A DNA stretch of 32,806 bases, from IMG/VR virus record IMGVR_UViG_3300037230_000123, positions 1 through 32,806 of that record; one strand, 5' to 3'. How positions within the stretch are numbered: position 1 is the stretch's first letter; each line of letters begins with the position of its first letter. The stretch comes from a virus. A program made the position numbers and the translations under genes. Of this stretch, positions 32,310 through 32,806 are shown piece by piece. The notes beneath the pieces are model-generated. The model was not told the origin of the DNA. It did not search any database and saw nothing but the letters and a program-made list of their open reading frames with translations.

Positions 32310-32806
32310 TCAAAGACCCGCGTCCGCGACCGACTTACTCACCTTCCGCAACAAGGCTGTAATCTCAGCTCCCAGCATTCGATGGATCGTCTTCTCGTCA
32401 TCGACCGCCGCCAGCATCGGAGCCAGGCGATCCGGCATGGCCATGAGGCCGTCCTTGACGATCGCGGAAAACGTCGCCGCGTATTCCGAAGCACGCGCCG
32501 CGTCGATAAGCTTCCCGGCGCGCTCCTTATAATCCAGCTCAGCCGTCCGAGCCTGGAAACTCTCCTTGACCGCACGTGCCCGCAAGTAAGCAGTGACCGG
32601 ATCGCCGGCGGGAGCCGGGGACTCGTGCATCGGAAGCCGCTCCGGCGGGGCAGCTTCACGGATCGTCTGGCCCGCGAATGTGTTCTTCGACCACTCCCGG
32701 TTGGCGCGCTCCGCATCGATGGTTCCATCCGGGAGCTTCGTGATCCGCTTGGTGGCGATGGCCTTCTGAACAGCGGTCAGGCTGCATCCGCGCGCCTTTG
32801 CGTAAG
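32310..32806 (-). CDS. Terminase small subunit, N-terminus cut by window edge
   Basis: The minus frame is open from the window edge to the stop at 32310. The internal ATG at 32630 is not the start, because the upstream residues are clearly coding: an HTH of the Nu1 type (GCSLTAVQKAIATKRI, then a wing with PDGTIDAERANREW). After a Pro-rich linker come helices (TAELDYKERAGKLIDAARASEYAATF split by short loops) and DRLAPMLAAVDDEKTI, ending LRKVSKSVADAGL. Nu1-like proteins recognise the packaging site and recruit the large subunit. The gene is followed, 38 bp later, by the signal-bearing cargo gene instead of by the large subunit. Confidence 0.85.
   Translation of the reverse strand, partial: YAKARGCSLTAVQKAIATKRITKLPDGTIDAERANREWSKNTFAGQTIREAAPPERLPMHESPAPAGDPVTAYLRARAVKESFQARTAELDYKERAGKLIDAARASEYAATFSAIVKDGLMAMPDRLAPMLAAVDDEKTIHRMLGAEITALLRKVSKSVADAGL

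Noticed and set aside
1-32806. CRISPR array, tRNA, attachment sites or insertion sequence
   Set aside because: No regularly spaced repeats, cloverleaf-like segment, transposase or integrase motif, or long direct repeat was seen by reading.

Overview
The window is the virion-structure half of a tailed, probably non-contractile (siphovirus-like) prophage. It is GC-rich and almost all coding, and nearly every virion gene is on the minus strand, so packaging starts at the right edge and the tail tip lies at the left. From the GC-rich base composition, the scarcity of strong ribosome-binding sites and the style of the secreted cargo proteins I suspect an Acidobacteriota (Solibacter/Bryobacterales-like) host. 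That is inference, because no taxonomic marker gene is present.

Reading the minus strand from right to left, the packaging and head module holds the terminase small subunit (cut by the window edge), terminase large subunit, a gpW-like joiner, a four-cysteine mini-protein, portal, a prohead protease/major capsid fusion, a DUF2190-like capsid cement protein and an FII-like head-tail joiner. The tail module follows: tail terminator, a 52-residue protein, tail tube, a G/GT-like pair of assembly chaperones in different frames, a small morphogenesis protein, a 1,315-residue tape measure, a signal-peptide-bearing beta-helix fibre, a minor tail protein, a 1,468-residue hub fusion, and a 1,273-residue tip protein with a sugar-hydrolase-like barrel. 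Overlapping or abutting stops and starts tie many of these genes together translationally.

Accessory genes interrupt this module at several gene borders. They are a secreted beta-sandwich protein between the terminase genes, an exported TonB-C/TPR protein on the plus strand between gpW and portal, a zinc-ribbon/HEAT-repeat protein on the plus strand next to the chaperones, and an overlapping HD-phosphohydrolase/YwgA-like pair between two tail genes. At the left end a plus-strand CII-like regulator faces the tip gene. Divergent from it is a membrane-anchored pentapeptide-repeat protein, followed after 4 bp by a truncated gene whose start resembles cyclodipeptide synthases.

The most promising candidates for undescribed biology are the pentapeptide/CDPS-like pair and the HD/YwgA-like pair, both with the layout of phage-borne conflict cassettes. 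Further points are a possible recoding event in the tail chaperone, an internal ribosome-binding site that could release free capsid protein from the protease fusion, and a tail fibre with a Sec signal. No integrase, lysis or replication gene, tRNA, CRISPR array, insertion sequence or attachment site was seen. No gap between genes exceeds 300 bases.
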